DNA of 64,000 nt. It comes from JAWVFM01 sp038237625 (GTDB lineage: Bacteria; Actinomycetota; Thermoleophilia; Solirubrobacterales; 70-9). The notes beneath the pieces were generated by a model, which saw only the letters and a program-made list of their open reading frames with translations, did not search any database and was not told the DNA's origin. Position 1 is the stretch's first letter. Each line of letters opens with the position of its first letter. Positions 26,506 to 35,236 of the stretch are shown piece by piece. The DNA is taken from contig JBBRYM010000001.1 in NCBI GenBank assembly GCA_038237625.1, positions 225,498 through 289,497 on the forward strand. The letters are read 5' to 3'. A program made the position numbers and the translations under genes.

Positions 26506-26927
26506 ACGCCGTTGAGCTGCAGGCCGAGGCGCGAGACATCTGGGAGAGGTTCAACGCCCATGATGTATCCGACTTCGACGAGCGGATCGCGCCGGACTTC
26601 GTGAATCACAACGCGGCTCCCGGAACTCCGAAGGGCCCGGAGGGCCAGCGACAGGTCATCGCGCGCCTCCTTGAGGCGTTCCCCGACCTGCACTTCGAGA
26701 TGGAGGAAGTCTTCGTGGCCGATAACCGGGTCGCAATCCTTGGCTGGATGAGCGGGACTCAGGACGGCCAGTTCGGGCCGTTCCCCGCGAGCGGCATGAA
26801 GTACCGGGCGCGCCACATTCACACCTTCCGCTTCGATGACCAGGGACGCATGACCGAGCACCTTGCCGTCCGCGACGATGTCTCCATGCTCCAGCAACTC
26901 GGTCACTTGCCGGCGCCTAGCGGCTGA
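26502..26927 (+). CDS. SnoaL-like polyketide cyclase/ester cyclase family protein
   Basis: A 141-residue NTF2-fold protein: AEARDIWERFNAHDVSDFDE, then FVNHNAAPGTPKGPEG and LLEAFPDLHFEMEEVF, the typical SnoaL pattern. The family includes aldol-condensing cyclases and many uncharacterised small hydrolases. GTG overlaps the glyoxalase stop as GTGA. It lies between two copies of a 25-bp repeat, suggesting insertion into the end of the glyoxalase gene. Confidence 0.82.
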   Translation: MNAVELQAEARDIWERFNAHDVSDFDERIAPDFVNHNAAPGTPKGPEGQRQVIARLLEAFPDLHFEMEEVFVADNRVAILGWMSGTQDGQFGPFPASGMKYRARHIHTFRFDDQGRMTEHLAVRDDVSMLQQLGHLPAPSG

Positions 26928-26940
26928 ACCGCCGGGAACG

Positions 26941-26965
26941 TCGTTCGCGACCCGGACGACTACCG
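26941..26965 (+). repeat. 25-bp direct repeat, copy 2
   Basis: Perfect copy of 26447-26471, placed just after the SnoaL-like gene. Confidence 0.9.
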
Positions 26966-26987
26966 GATCGAGCTGATCGAGAAGTAG
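26943..26987 (+). pseudogene. Orphan 3' end of a glyoxalase gene
   Basis: Reads VRDPDDYRIELIEK and TAG. This is the usual end of a GloA-like protein and is probably the original 3' end of the gene at 26119. It has no start of its own. Confidence 0.7.
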
Positions 26988-26994
26988 GAAGTCC

Positions 26995-28242
26995 TCACGA
27001 ACCCGGGCGGGCCAGGACCCGGTTCGCCAGCGCGCCGAAGGCTTCGATCCCGGCAATCAGGTCCTCATCGGACGTGTCCTCCTCCTTCGCGTGGCTGATT
27101 CCCGCCACCGAGGGGACGAACACCATCGCCGCGGGCAACACCCTCGCCACCTCGGCGGCGTCGTGGAGGGCGCCGCTCACCATCCGGCGGGTGGAGTCCG
27201 TTCGCTCCTCGACGACTTCTGCGGCCGCATCGACGAGCGCCCGGTCGAAGCGCGTGGGGTCGATTGCCCAGACAGGCTCGATCTCGAGCCCGCAGTCGCG
27301 GGAGGCGGCGATCGTTCGCGCTTCCGCCACCACAGCCGAAAGCATCTCCACGAGCGCGCGCGAATCGCCATGGCGCAGGTCGACGAGGAGCTCTGCCTCC
27401 CCCGGCACCGCCGTCGCGATCCCGGGGCGTAGCGCCAGAGAGCCGGTGGTTGCGACGCCGGATCGCTCCCGTGCGATCGCCTCGATCCGCAGCGCGGCCT
27501 GCGCCGCTGCGAGCCCCGCATCGCGACGGTGGCTCATCGGGGTAGTGCCGGCATGGGAGGCCTGGCCGCGGAAGCGCAGCCGGTGACGCTCGATGCCAAC
27601 GCACCCTTCGACCGCCGCCGCACCTAGGCCCTCCGCCTCGAGGACCGGACCCTGCTCGATGTGGAGCTCGAGGTACTGGCCGATCCGATCGCGGCGAGCT
27701 CCGGCCTCGAGCACTCGGTCGAGGCGCACGGCGTTGGCTGCGAGCACCTCTTCGAGCCGCTCGCCATCGGCGTCACGCGCGTTGGCGACGGCGGCCGGGT
27801 CGAGGCTGCCGGCGAAGGCCGAGCTTCCGAAGAGGCTGCGCCCAAAGCGGGCGCCCTCCTCGTCGGCCCAATCGACCAGGGCGATGGGTCTCGAAGGCTT
27901 CGAGCTGGACTCGGCCCACGCCCGGAGCACGCCGAGCGCGGCCATCACGCCGAGCGCGCCGTCCAGCCAGCCGCCGTCCGGAACCGAGTCGAGATGGGAG
28001 CCGAGGGCGAGGGCCGGCCGCGAGCCGCTGTCGAGCGTGGCCCAGAGGTTGCCGGCGCGGTCCAGCTCATGCCCGACGCCGATCTCGTCGACGAGCTCGA
28101 TCAGAAATGCTCGCGCGTCGCCCCAACCCTCGGTCCAGCAGAGCCGCTGCGCGCCTGAGTCGTCGCCGGTGCGGTTCGCGAGCTCGCGCAGGTCGGCGAC
28201 GGCCCTCGCGGCGTCGATCAGGGCGTCGCCCGGATCAGCCAA
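26995..28242 (-). CDS. M20-family N-carbamoyl amidohydrolase (AllC/HyuC-like)
   Basis: A 415-residue binuclear-metal amidohydrolase of the allantoate amidohydrolase/N-carbamoyl-L-amino-acid hydrolase group. Metal and catalytic motifs are LGSHLDSVPDGGWLDG, WADEEGARFG, LELHIEQGPVLE, SHAGTTPMSHRRDA and ISHAKEEDTSDED. The start is taken as TTG 28242, which overlaps the stop of the amidinotransferase gene; an in-frame ATG at 28353 would intrude 119 bp into it. Last gene of an operon with a deiminase-type enzyme and an amino acid decarboxylase, so removing a carbamoyl group from citrulline or N-carbamoylputrescine is a plausible job. Confidence 0.85.
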   Translation of the reverse strand: MADPGDALIDAARAVADLRELANRTGDDSGAQRLCWTEGWGDARAFLIELVDEIGVGHELDRAGNLWATLDSGSRPALALGSHLDSVPDGGWLDGALGVMAALGVLRAWAESSSKPSRPIALVDWADEEGARFGRSLFGSSAFAGSLDPAAVANARDADGERLEEVLAANAVRLDRVLEAGARRDRIGQYLELHIEQGPVLEAEGLGAAAVEGCVGIERHRLRFRGQASHAGTTPMSHRRDAGLAAAQAALRIEAIARERSGVATTGSLALRPGIATAVPGEAELLVDLRHGDSRALVEMLSAVVAEARTIAASRDCGLEIEPVWAIDPTRFDRALVDAAAEVVEERTDSTRRMVSGALHDAAEVARVLPAAMVFVPSVAGISHAKEEDTSDEDLIAGIEAFGALANRVLARPGS

Positions 28243-29110
28243 GGCGCTCTCGCCGAAGCGCCTGGCCGAGGCAGTGAGCGCCCCCGCCCCCCAGCGTGAA
28301 CATCGACAGGTCCGGCGCGAGGACGTCGATTCCACGGGCGCGAAGCTGGCCATTCAGGTCCTCCGCCGCTGCCGCGGACAGGACGCGGTCGTCGCCCAGG
28401 GAAACCGCGTTGACGCCGAGGCTGAAGGCCTGCTCGACCGCTATCTCGAGGATCTCGAAGCCACGACCCCGCAGCCACGCCACCAACCCCCCCGGCGCCG
28501 CGTCGACGCAGACGGCCGCGAGCTTGGGGGCCAGGATCGACACGAGTACGTCGATATGCACGAACTGGCTCGGGATCGGCTCGATCCGCACCTCCCAGCC
28601 CTCGGCCTCCAGCCACCCGGCGAGCTGCCGCGCCGCGCCGATCTCCGTGCGCTCCTCGCCGTTGCCGATCAGGAGCGCCCCCGGCTCGACGATGAGGACG
28701 TCTCCCCCCTCGATCGCCCCGGCGGTGATCATGCGCCAGATCGGTATGCCCGCGTCCTGGTAGAAGCGGATCACCGGCGCGTACTCGCCACGCCGCCAGG
28801 ACTGGTGGAGCTGCGTCACCACCGCCCCTGCCGGCATCATGACGCTCGAGTCGCGTGCGAACACCTGGTAGGGAAGCGCCGGGTCGGGTTCGAGGAAGTG
28901 GCATCGCACGCCAGCCGACTCGTAGGCGGAGACGAGCTCCGCGTGCTGAGACTTGGCAGCGGAGGGATCGAAAATCGCGCCGCTTGCGAGGGTGGCGCGC
29001 GAGATCGCACTGGTTGCAAGCCAGCGGAAGTTGTCTGGCGGGCAGAGCAGGACGTCGTCGAGCCGTCCCGTCTCGGAGTCCACTCCCCAGGGAATCTCGG
29101 CGGCGTTCAT
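28235..29110 (-). CDS. Amidinotransferase/arginine deiminase/DDAH-family enzyme
   Basis: A 291-residue guanidine-modifying enzyme. FARDSSVM and EGGDVLIV give the substrate-binding acidic residues. The catalytic His is in FVHIDVLVSIL and the nucleophilic Cys near the C-terminus in GGGGAHCLGQAL. Members convert arginine, methylarginine or agmatine to the ureido product, or transfer amidino groups. Length fits dimethylarginine dimethylaminohydrolase (about 260-290). ATG overlaps the decarboxylase stop as ATGA; context favours a deiminase feeding the M20 amidohydrolase. Confidence 0.85.
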   Translation of the reverse strand: MNAAEIPWGVDSETGRLDDVLLCPPDNFRWLATSAISRATLASGAIFDPSAAKSQHAELVSAYESAGVRCHFLEPDPALPYQVFARDSSVMMPAGAVVTQLHQSWRRGEYAPVIRFYQDAGIPIWRMITAGAIEGGDVLIVEPGALLIGNGEERTEIGAARQLAGWLEAEGWEVRIEPIPSQFVHIDVLVSILAPKLAAVCVDAAPGGLVAWLRGRGFEILEIAVEQAFSLGVNAVSLGDDRVLSAAAAEDLNGQLRARGIDVLAPDLSMFTLGGGGAHCLGQALRRERLG

Positions 29111-30621
29111 TCGACCACCACCCGAATCGTGCGTAGCGATCGGTCGACGGCCCCCCGCACCTTGCCCCCGTGATCGAGCGTCTCACGCACGTAGTCGAGG
29201 GTCTCGGCGGTCAGCAGCTCGCCGGGGAGGACGTTGGGGATGCCGGGCGGGTAGGTGGCCAGGGACTCCGCGGCGACCCGGCCCTCGGCCTCGTGGAAAG
29301 GAACGACGTCCTGGGGCGCCAGGAAGGCGTCGCGCGGACTCATCTCCAGACTGCCCCAGGGCGGCGCCGGGGCGAACTCGCGGGCGATCTCGTGCTCGAC
29401 CTCGCCAAGCGCGGTCACGGCGTGCTCGAGCGCATCGACCAGCCGCTCGCCCTCGGCGGCCGTGTCGCTCGCCATCCCGAACACGGACACGACCACATTC
29501 TCCGAGGCCAGCTCGAGGTTCACGTCGTCGAGCTCGAGCATCAGCGCGGCGATCCGGTTGCCGGTCGTGCCCGTTCCGCGCACGTCGACCGACAGCCGCA
29601 GAGGATCCCACCCGTGGACTCCGGGCGCACCGGTCAGACGCTCGTCGAGCACGTCGAGGCCCGGCAGTGCGCGGATCCGGGTGCGCAGAGCGTCCAGATC
29701 GGCCATGGTGCGCCGCAACAGCTCGTCGCCGTCGATGGCCGCGTGACGCCGGGCCGCATCGAGGGAGCCGGACAGGAGCGAGCTCGGACTGGTCGACTCG
29801 GTGAGCGTGACGGCGCGGTCCACGAGCTCCGGAGCGATGAGTTCGCTGCTCCCCAGGTGCAGGATCGCCGACTGCGTGAGGGACCCGACGATCTTGTGTA
29901 TCGACGAGAGCACGAGGTCGGCGCCACACTCCAGCGCGCTCACTGGGAGCGCCGGCGAGAAGTGAAGGTGCGCCCCCCAGGCCTCGTCGACCACCAGGGG
30001 CACCCCGCGCTCGTGGGCGACATCCGCAAGGCCGGCCACGTCGGCGACCGCTCCGAAGTAGCTGGGCGATACGGCGTGGGCCGCGATGGCGTCGGGTGTC
30101 GCATCCAGCGCGTCCGCCAGCGTCTGCGGGGTCAGGCAGTGCGCGATGCCGAGCTCGGGATCGACCTCCGGCGCGGCGAAGGTGGGCTCGAGGCCGGCCA
30201 GGATCAGGCCGTCGATCGTGCTCGAGTGGGCGTTTCGCTGCACCACGACCTTGCGGCCCATGTGCCGGACAGCCAGGCAGGCCGCCTGGTTTCCCTGCGA
30301 GGCGCCATTGATCAAAAACCAGCTGCGCTCCGCTCCCCAGGCTTCGGCAGCAAGTTGCTGCGCGCGCTGAAACGGAGTCGGCTCCTTGCCGACGTCGATG
30401 CCCTCGATCAGCGACGGAATGTCGTGCGCGAATGCCGCGGGGCCAAACGCATCCAGGAGCGCCGGATCGGCACCGGCCCCGCCCTTGTGTCCGGGAACGT
30501 GAAAGCGCCCGGGGCTACGGGCCGCATACGCGACGAGCGCATCGAAGTAGGGCGCCTCCGCTTGGGGGTCGCTGCCTTCGGCCTCTCGGCCGCGAGCGTC
30601 AGCCTGCGCCTCAGAACCCAC
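29107..30621 (-). CDS. Orn/Lys/Arg decarboxylase (fold type I PLP enzyme)
   Basis: A 504-residue PLP enzyme similar in size to Bacillus SpeA-type decarboxylases. FHVPGHKGGAG at the N-terminus, FLINGASQGNQAACLA (PLP phosphate loop), VVDEAWGAHLHFS (PLP Asp and His) and SSIHKIVGSLTQSA with the Schiff-base Lys. The C-terminal domain ends with YPPGIPNVLPGE. GTG start. First gene of a tightly coupled three-gene operon. It could make agmatine from arginine or putrescine from ornithine; specificity is not readable. Confidence 0.9.
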   Translation of the reverse strand: MGSEAQADARGREAEGSDPQAEAPYFDALVAYAARSPGRFHVPGHKGGAGADPALLDAFGPAAFAHDIPSLIEGIDVGKEPTPFQRAQQLAAEAWGAERSWFLINGASQGNQAACLAVRHMGRKVVVQRNAHSSTIDGLILAGLEPTFAAPEVDPELGIAHCLTPQTLADALDATPDAIAAHAVSPSYFGAVADVAGLADVAHERGVPLVVDEAWGAHLHFSPALPVSALECGADLVLSSIHKIVGSLTQSAILHLGSSELIAPELVDRAVTLTESTSPSSLLSGSLDAARRHAAIDGDELLRRTMADLDALRTRIRALPGLDVLDERLTGAPGVHGWDPLRLSVDVRGTGTTGNRIAALMLELDDVNLELASENVVVSVFGMASDTAAEGERLVDALEHAVTALGEVEHEIAREFAPAPPWGSLEMSPRDAFLAPQDVVPFHEAEGRVAAESLATYPPGIPNVLPGELLTAETLDYVRETLDHGGKVRGAVDRSLRTIRVVVE

Positions 30622-30819
30622 GCCGCGACGCTAGCACCACCCCAAGCCATCAACGTCCCGGAGTCCACCCTATGCGGTGGTATTTGGGACGAACGTCGGA
30701 AATCAGTGGACGCCGGCGCGGGTCACGGCTGCTACGGTTGCGCCGTCCTTGGACGACGACCACCCTCCTCGAAGTACCGGGCGTCATAGGAAGTCCCGCG
30801 GCCCCGGATCTGAGCGCCG

Positions 30820-32148
30820 ATGAAGGTCCTCCTCCTCGCCTTCCTGCTGCTGCTCGTCGCGCTGAACGGCCTGTTCGTTGCTGCCGAGATCGGCCTCGTG
30901 CGCTCACGCCGGGCGCGCCTGGAGGTGATGGCCAACGAGGGCGCTCGCGGAGCGCAGCTGGCGCTCGGCCAGATCGACCGGATGACGGAGTACATCGCCG
31001 CCTGCCAGGTCGGCGTGACCCTGTGCTCCATCGGCATCGGCTTCCTCGGCGAGCCCTCCCTGGCGAAGCTCTTCGAGCCCGTGTTCGGCGGCATCTCGCA
31101 CGCGGTCGCCACGACGTTCGCGGTGGTGATCGCGTTCACGCTCGTCACGGCGATGCACATCACCTTCGGCGAGCTGACGCCGAAGCTCTTGGCGATACCC
31201 AACGCCGAGGGCGCACTGCGGAGGCTCGCCCGCCCGCTGGGAGCGTTTCGCGCCTTCAGCGCTCCCTTCACACTCATCCTGACGAAGATCGCCCTGCGGC
31301 TCGTGAAGCTGACGGGCGCCGACGTCGAGGGACTTGGGGAGACCCATTCCTCAGAGGACATCAAGGTGATCATCAGCCAATCCGCCGGGGCCTCGCTGGA
31401 CCCGGGCGAGGCCGGGATGCTCTCCGGCGTCTTTCACCTGCACGAGCAGGAGGCCCGCGAGGTCATGACCCCCGTGCCCGCCGTGATCACGGTCGACGCG
31501 ACCGACACGGTCGAAGAGGGGCTTCGGCGCTGCATCTCCTCGGGCCACACCCGGCTAGTGGTGATCGAGGACGACAACCCCGACAAGGTCCGCGGAGTGG
31601 TCCACAACAACAGCCTCGCGCGGCTCTACATGAACGCCGGGCCATCCTCGCCGCTCGAACCGGCTGTCCGCGAGATTCCGATCTACCCCGAGACCAAGCC
31701 TCTGGACGACCTCCTGGCCGAGCTCCAGCGCCAGCGCAGCTCGATCGCGGTCGTCTCCGACGAATACGGGAGGACCGTCGGCATCGTCACGGTTGAGGAC
31801 ATCCTCGAGGAGGTCGTCGGCGAGATCGAGGACGAGACCGATCCCCGCGCCGCGGAGATCCGCCGCCTCACCGACGGCGACTTCTACGTTCGCGGGCATG
31901 TCTCGCTCGGGGACCTCGTCGACGCCGGGATCAAGTTGCCGGTCGAAACAGACGCCTACAACTCGATCGGCGGCTACGTGTTCTCCGAGCTCGGGCGGTT
32001 GCCGAAGCGCGGCGACAGGATCACTGCCGACGGCTACGAGATCCGGGTCGAGTCGGTGCGCGACAACCGGATCGTCGCCGTTCGCATCCACACCAAGGCA
32101 ACTGCGGAGTTCCCGGTAACCCGGCCACCTGCGGGCGAGCCTAGCTAG
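30820..32148 (+). CDS. HlyC/CorC (CNNM-like) membrane protein with CBS pair
   Basis: A 442-residue protein. About four N-terminal helices form a DUF21/CNNM domain (ALNGLFVAAEIGLVRSRR, HITFGELTPKLLAI). Two CBS domains follow (REVMTPVPAVITVDATDTV and SIAVVSDEYGRTVGIVT) and a C-terminal CorC/HlyC domain (YNSIGGYVFSELGRLPKRGD). Members have been linked to Mg, Co or Na export. About 200 bp separate it from the divergent decarboxylase; no Mg riboswitch could be recognised there. Confidence 0.9.
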   Translation: MKVLLLAFLLLLVALNGLFVAAEIGLVRSRRARLEVMANEGARGAQLALGQIDRMTEYIAACQVGVTLCSIGIGFLGEPSLAKLFEPVFGGISHAVATTFAVVIAFTLVTAMHITFGELTPKLLAIPNAEGALRRLARPLGAFRAFSAPFTLILTKIALRLVKLTGADVEGLGETHSSEDIKVIISQSAGASLDPGEAGMLSGVFHLHEQEAREVMTPVPAVITVDATDTVEEGLRRCISSGHTRLVVIEDDNPDKVRGVVHNNSLARLYMNAGPSSPLEPAVREIPIYPETKPLDDLLAELQRQRSSIAVVSDEYGRTVGIVTVEDILEEVVGEIEDETDPRAAEIRRLTDGDFYVRGHVSLGDLVDAGIKLPVETDAYNSIGGYVFSELGRLPKRGDRITADGYEIRVESVRDNRIVAVRIHTKATAEFPVTRPPAGEPS

Positions 32149-32314
32149 GTCCCGATTCCGCGCCTGCGGGGCTACGGGGCTCCCCGGCGGGGCGGCTCGG
32201 CAGTCACGGAGCTGACAACCAGCGGCCTCGATGGCCCATTTTGCGCTTCTCCGGGACATCTGATTCCGTCCGTTCTCCGTCATAGCTTGGTCAGGGTCCA
32301 CGGAAAGGAACGAC

Positions 32315-32554
32315 GTGTGGCTCGTTCGGCTCACTGACAAGCAGCTCGACATCCTGCGGTCGATGCTGCGCGCTGAGGATCACCTGGGACCGGCGCTGCG
32401 GGGAGCCCTGGAGGCGATGGAGCTGGCGCGATGGGACGAGCTTCCCGACGCCTCGCTTCCATGGGACGAGGTGGCCGAGGTCGCCCGCCGCCAGGGCATC
32501 TCAGAGGCAGACGTAATCTGGGATCGGGCAGGCAAGGCCCGAGACTACGCATAG
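32315..32554 (+). CDS. Small protein of unknown function
   Basis: A 79-residue, mostly helical, acidic protein beginning VWLVRLTDKQLDILRSML. GTG has AAGGAA about 6 bases upstream. No family was recognised. Confidence 0.5.
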   Translation: MWLVRLTDKQLDILRSMLRAEDHLGPALRGALEAMELARWDELPDASLPWDEVAEVARRQGISEADVIWDRAGKARDYA

Positions 32555-32601
32555 CGGCTGCGGCCGGCGCCGATGACCTGACCCGCGGGCTAACCGGCGA
32601 A

Positions 32602-33423
32602 TCAGTAGTCGTAGAAGCCGGCGCCCGCCTTCTTGCCGATGCGGCGCTCGCCGACGAGCGAGACCAAGCGCCCGGGGGGACGATGGGCGGCCTCGCCCGA
32701 TTCTGCGTGCAGCGAATCGCCGATCGCCTGCGCGACATCCAGGCCGATGAGATCGAGCAGGCGAAGTGGGCCCATGGGATGTCCGGCGCCAAGGCTCATG
32801 CAGGCATCCACGTCGGCAGCGCTCATCCCGGTTCGCTCCATCATGCGGACCGCGTCGAACAGGTAGGGAAAGAGAAGCCGATTGACGACGAAGCCCGTCT
32901 CGTCGGGCACCTCGACCACCGTCTTGCCCATCGCCTCGCACCACCGCCGCGCTCGCTCGCCGACGCCGCGCCGCGCCGCCTCCGGAACGCAGAGCTCGAC
33001 GAGCTCCATCTTCGCCACGGGGTTGAAAAGGTGCAGGCCGATAAGACGGTCGGGATGGCCGCTGCGCTCGCCGAGCGCGGAGACCGGCAGGGACGAGGTA
33101 GTGGTGGCGAGGTCAGCGTCGGGGCAGGCGCTCGCCAGATTGGCGAGAAGCGCTGCCTTGCTGTCCAGGTCCTCGACGATCGCCTCAACAACGAGGTCGC
33201 AAGAGGCGAGATCGGACGGGTCGGTGGTGACCTTGATGCGCATGCCTTCGCCCCCGTCGAGCTTTCCCGCAAGCGATTGGGCCGTCTCCTCCGCGCGCCA
33301 CGCCGAGGCGTCGCTGCGAGCCAGAAGCCGCACAGCTCCCAGGGTGCTCGCGATCGCCGCGAGCCCGCAGGCGATAGTTCCGCTCCCTGCGACCGCCGGT
33401 CGCTCGTATCCGGTGTCGTCCAT
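32602..33423 (-). CDS. 3-hydroxyacyl-CoA dehydrogenase
   Basis: A 273-residue NAD enzyme oxidising 3-hydroxyacyl-CoA in beta-oxidation or butyryl-CoA metabolism. AVAGSGTIACGLAA is the Rossmann loop, with IACG in place of the common GxMG. LIGLHLFNPVAKMELVEL holds the catalytic His, then ETGFVVNRLLFPYL and AGHPMGPLRLLDLIGLD. ATG 33423 avoids overlap with the divergent gene at 33453. Together with the thiolase at 33982 it fits acyl-CoA degradation. Confidence 0.87.
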   Translation of the reverse strand: MDDTGYERPAVAGSGTIACGLAAIASTLGAVRLLARSDASAWRAEETAQSLAGKLDGGEGMRIKVTTDPSDLASCDLVVEAIVEDLDSKAALLANLASACPDADLATTTSSLPVSALGERSGHPDRLIGLHLFNPVAKMELVELCVPEAARRGVGERARRWCEAMGKTVVEVPDETGFVVNRLLFPYLFDAVRMMERTGMSAADVDACMSLGAGHPMGPLRLLDLIGLDVAQAIGDSLHAESGEAAHRPPGRLVSLVGERRIGKKAGAGFYDY

Positions 33424-33452
33424 TCGCCGCTTGCTTACTATCAGAGGCTCGT

Positions 33453-33908
33453 ATGAACGGTCACGAAGCATCTACTCGGACCCGCGGCACACTTGCCGGG
33501 GGAGCGCGGAAGGTGGCCGCCACCGGCATCTTCGGCGTGATGCTGCTGGCGGCCTTCTCGCTTTGGACGGTGATCCCCTTCGGCTGGATCTGGGTCGGCT
33601 CGAAGGTCTCCAACACCCAGGCCCCGTCCAGCGGCCCCTACGCCATCGTCTTCTTCGGGATCGTGATCTCGATCATTGCCGTCGTTCTCATCCTCACCTA
33701 TCTGAACGCGCTCTACGACCGCCTCCTCGGGTCGACCGTCCTGGACGTCGAGCGAGTGCGCCTGTTCAGGAGCCTCAGCGAAGATCGCATGCGCCGCCGC
33801 CGCTGGACCGTGCTCGAAGCGGTGATCCTTTCCTCTGTGATCTGCGCGATGGCGGCGATGGGAGCCTGGTTTCTCTTTATCGCCGGCAGCCCGCTGCCCA
33901 ACCAGTAG
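33453..33908 (+). CDS. Small membrane protein, three predicted helices
   Basis: A 151-residue protein with a charged N-terminal tail, helices around 25-48, 60-85 and 120-145, and a basic loop (EDRMRRRRW) on the likely cytoplasmic side. No family recognised. It starts 29 bp from the divergent dehydrogenase gene. Confidence 0.65.
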   Translation: MNGHEASTRTRGTLAGGARKVAATGIFGVMLLAAFSLWTVIPFGWIWVGSKVSNTQAPSSGPYAIVFFGIVISIIAVVLILTYLNALYDRLLGSTVLDVERVRLFRSLSEDRMRRRRWTVLEAVILSSVICAMAAMGAWFLFIAGSPLPNQ

Positions 33909-33924
33909 TTGACTGACCAGTCAA
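33909..33924. promoter_or_regulatory. TetR-type operator candidate upstream of thiolase
   Basis: TTGACTGACCAGTCAA has perfect 6-bp arms TTGACT/AGTCAA with a GACC spacer, as in many TetR-family operators of lipid catabolism. TTGACT also serves as a -35-like box; TATGCT at 33935-33940 is a possible but widely spaced -10. Confidence 0.6.
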
Positions 33925-33970
33925 TCGGTTGGGATATGCTTCCTGGGACGCTTGTTTTTGGTGTGACGAC

Positions 33971-33976
33971 GGAGGT
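33971..33976 (+). promoter_or_regulatory. Shine-Dalgarno of thiolase gene
   Basis: GGAGGT five bases before the ATG at 33982, a near-consensus site that fixes the start. Confidence 0.7.
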
Positions 33977-33981
33977 CGAAG

Positions 33982-35163
33982 ATGGCTAGCAACGGGAAGT
34001 TCGGCGGGCGCGAGGTCGTGATCGTCGAGGCGGTCAGGACTCCGGTCGGCCGTGGCCACGAGGAAAAGGGCTACTACAAGGACGTCCACCCCTCCAACCT
34101 CCTCGCCAAGACCTACTCCGAACTGATCGATCGCGCCGGCATCGACGCCTCCGAGGTCGGCGACGTCGTCACCGGCTGCGTGCAGCAATTCGGCGAGCAG
34201 GGGATGAACATCGGCCGCAACGCCTGGCTCGAGGCCGGGCTCCCCATCGAGACCCCCGCCACCACCATCGACCGCCAGTGCGGCTCGGCCCAGCAGGCCG
34301 TGAACTTCGCCGCCGCCCTCATCGCCTCCGGCGTCCATGACGTCGCAATCGGCTCGGGGGTCGAGCACATGGGCCACATCTCCTTTGCCGACGGCATGTC
34401 GGTGCAGTCCGAGCACGGCTTCGGGTTCTCCAAGGAGCTCATGGAGAAGTACAACCTGGTCCCGCAGGGAATCTCGGCCGAGATGATCGCCGACAAATGG
34501 GAGATCCCCCGCGCCGAGCTCGATGAGATCGGCCTTCGCTCTCACCAGCTCGCCTCGAAAGCGACCGAGGAGGGACGCTTCGAGCGCGAGATCGTTCCCT
34601 TCCAGGTCAACGGCGACACATACGTGACCGACCAGGGACCGCGTCCCGACACGAGCCTCGAGAAGCTCGCCGGCCTGAAGCCCGCCTTCAAGGAGGACGG
34701 CAAGATCACCGCCGGCAACTCCTCGCAGATCTCCGACGGCGCCGCTGCAGTGCTGCTGATGGCCCGCGATAAGGCCGACGCCCTCGGCCTCACCCCGCGT
34801 GCGCGAATCGTCGACCAGACCACGGTGGGCGTCGACCCGGTGATCATGTTGACTGGCCCGATCCCGGCGACGCAGAAGCTCCTCGAGCGCAACTCGATGA
34901 AGATCGGCGACTTCGACCTGATCGAGATCAACGAGGCGTTCGCCTCAGTCGTCGCCGCATGGCGCCGCGAGCTCGAGCCCGACATGGACCGCGTCAACGT
35001 CAACGGCGGCGCGATCGCTCTCGGGCATCCGCTCGGCTCAACTGGTGCCCGCCTGATCACGACGCTGCTTCACGAGATGGAGCGCTCGGACAAGTCCGTG
35101 GGCCTCGTGACGATGTGCTGCGGCGGCGGCCTTGGCACCGGCACGATCATCGAGCGCGTCTAA
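33982..35163 (+). CDS. Acetyl-CoA acetyltransferase/3-ketoacyl-CoA thiolase
   Basis: A 393-residue thiolase. The acyl-carrying Cys is in TIDRQCGSAQQAV, the His in NGGAIALGHPLGSTGAR, and the second Cys in MCCGGGLGTGTIIE. All catalytic residues are present. Upstream, a dyad resembling a TetR operator overlaps the presumed promoter, suggesting control by an acyl-CoA-responsive repressor encoded elsewhere. It could work in beta-oxidation, possibly of sterol side chains, or in biosynthetic condensation. Confidence 0.93.
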   Translation: MASNGKFGGREVVIVEAVRTPVGRGHEEKGYYKDVHPSNLLAKTYSELIDRAGIDASEVGDVVTGCVQQFGEQGMNIGRNAWLEAGLPIETPATTIDRQCGSAQQAVNFAAALIASGVHDVAIGSGVEHMGHISFADGMSVQSEHGFGFSKELMEKYNLVPQGISAEMIADKWEIPRAELDEIGLRSHQLASKATEEGRFEREIVPFQVNGDTYVTDQGPRPDTSLEKLAGLKPAFKEDGKITAGNSSQISDGAAAVLLMARDKADALGLTPRARIVDQTTVGVDPVIMLTGPIPATQKLLERNSMKIGDFDLIEINEAFASVVAAWRRELEPDMDRVNVNGGAIALGHPLGSTGARLITTLLHEMERSDKSVGLVTMCCGGGLGTGTIIERV

Positions 35164-35236
35164 GTTCGCCAGATCGATCGGCTTGAGCTGCGGTCCGGCG
35201 GATCGGTCCAGATCGCCTGAACCGCATAATCCGGGC

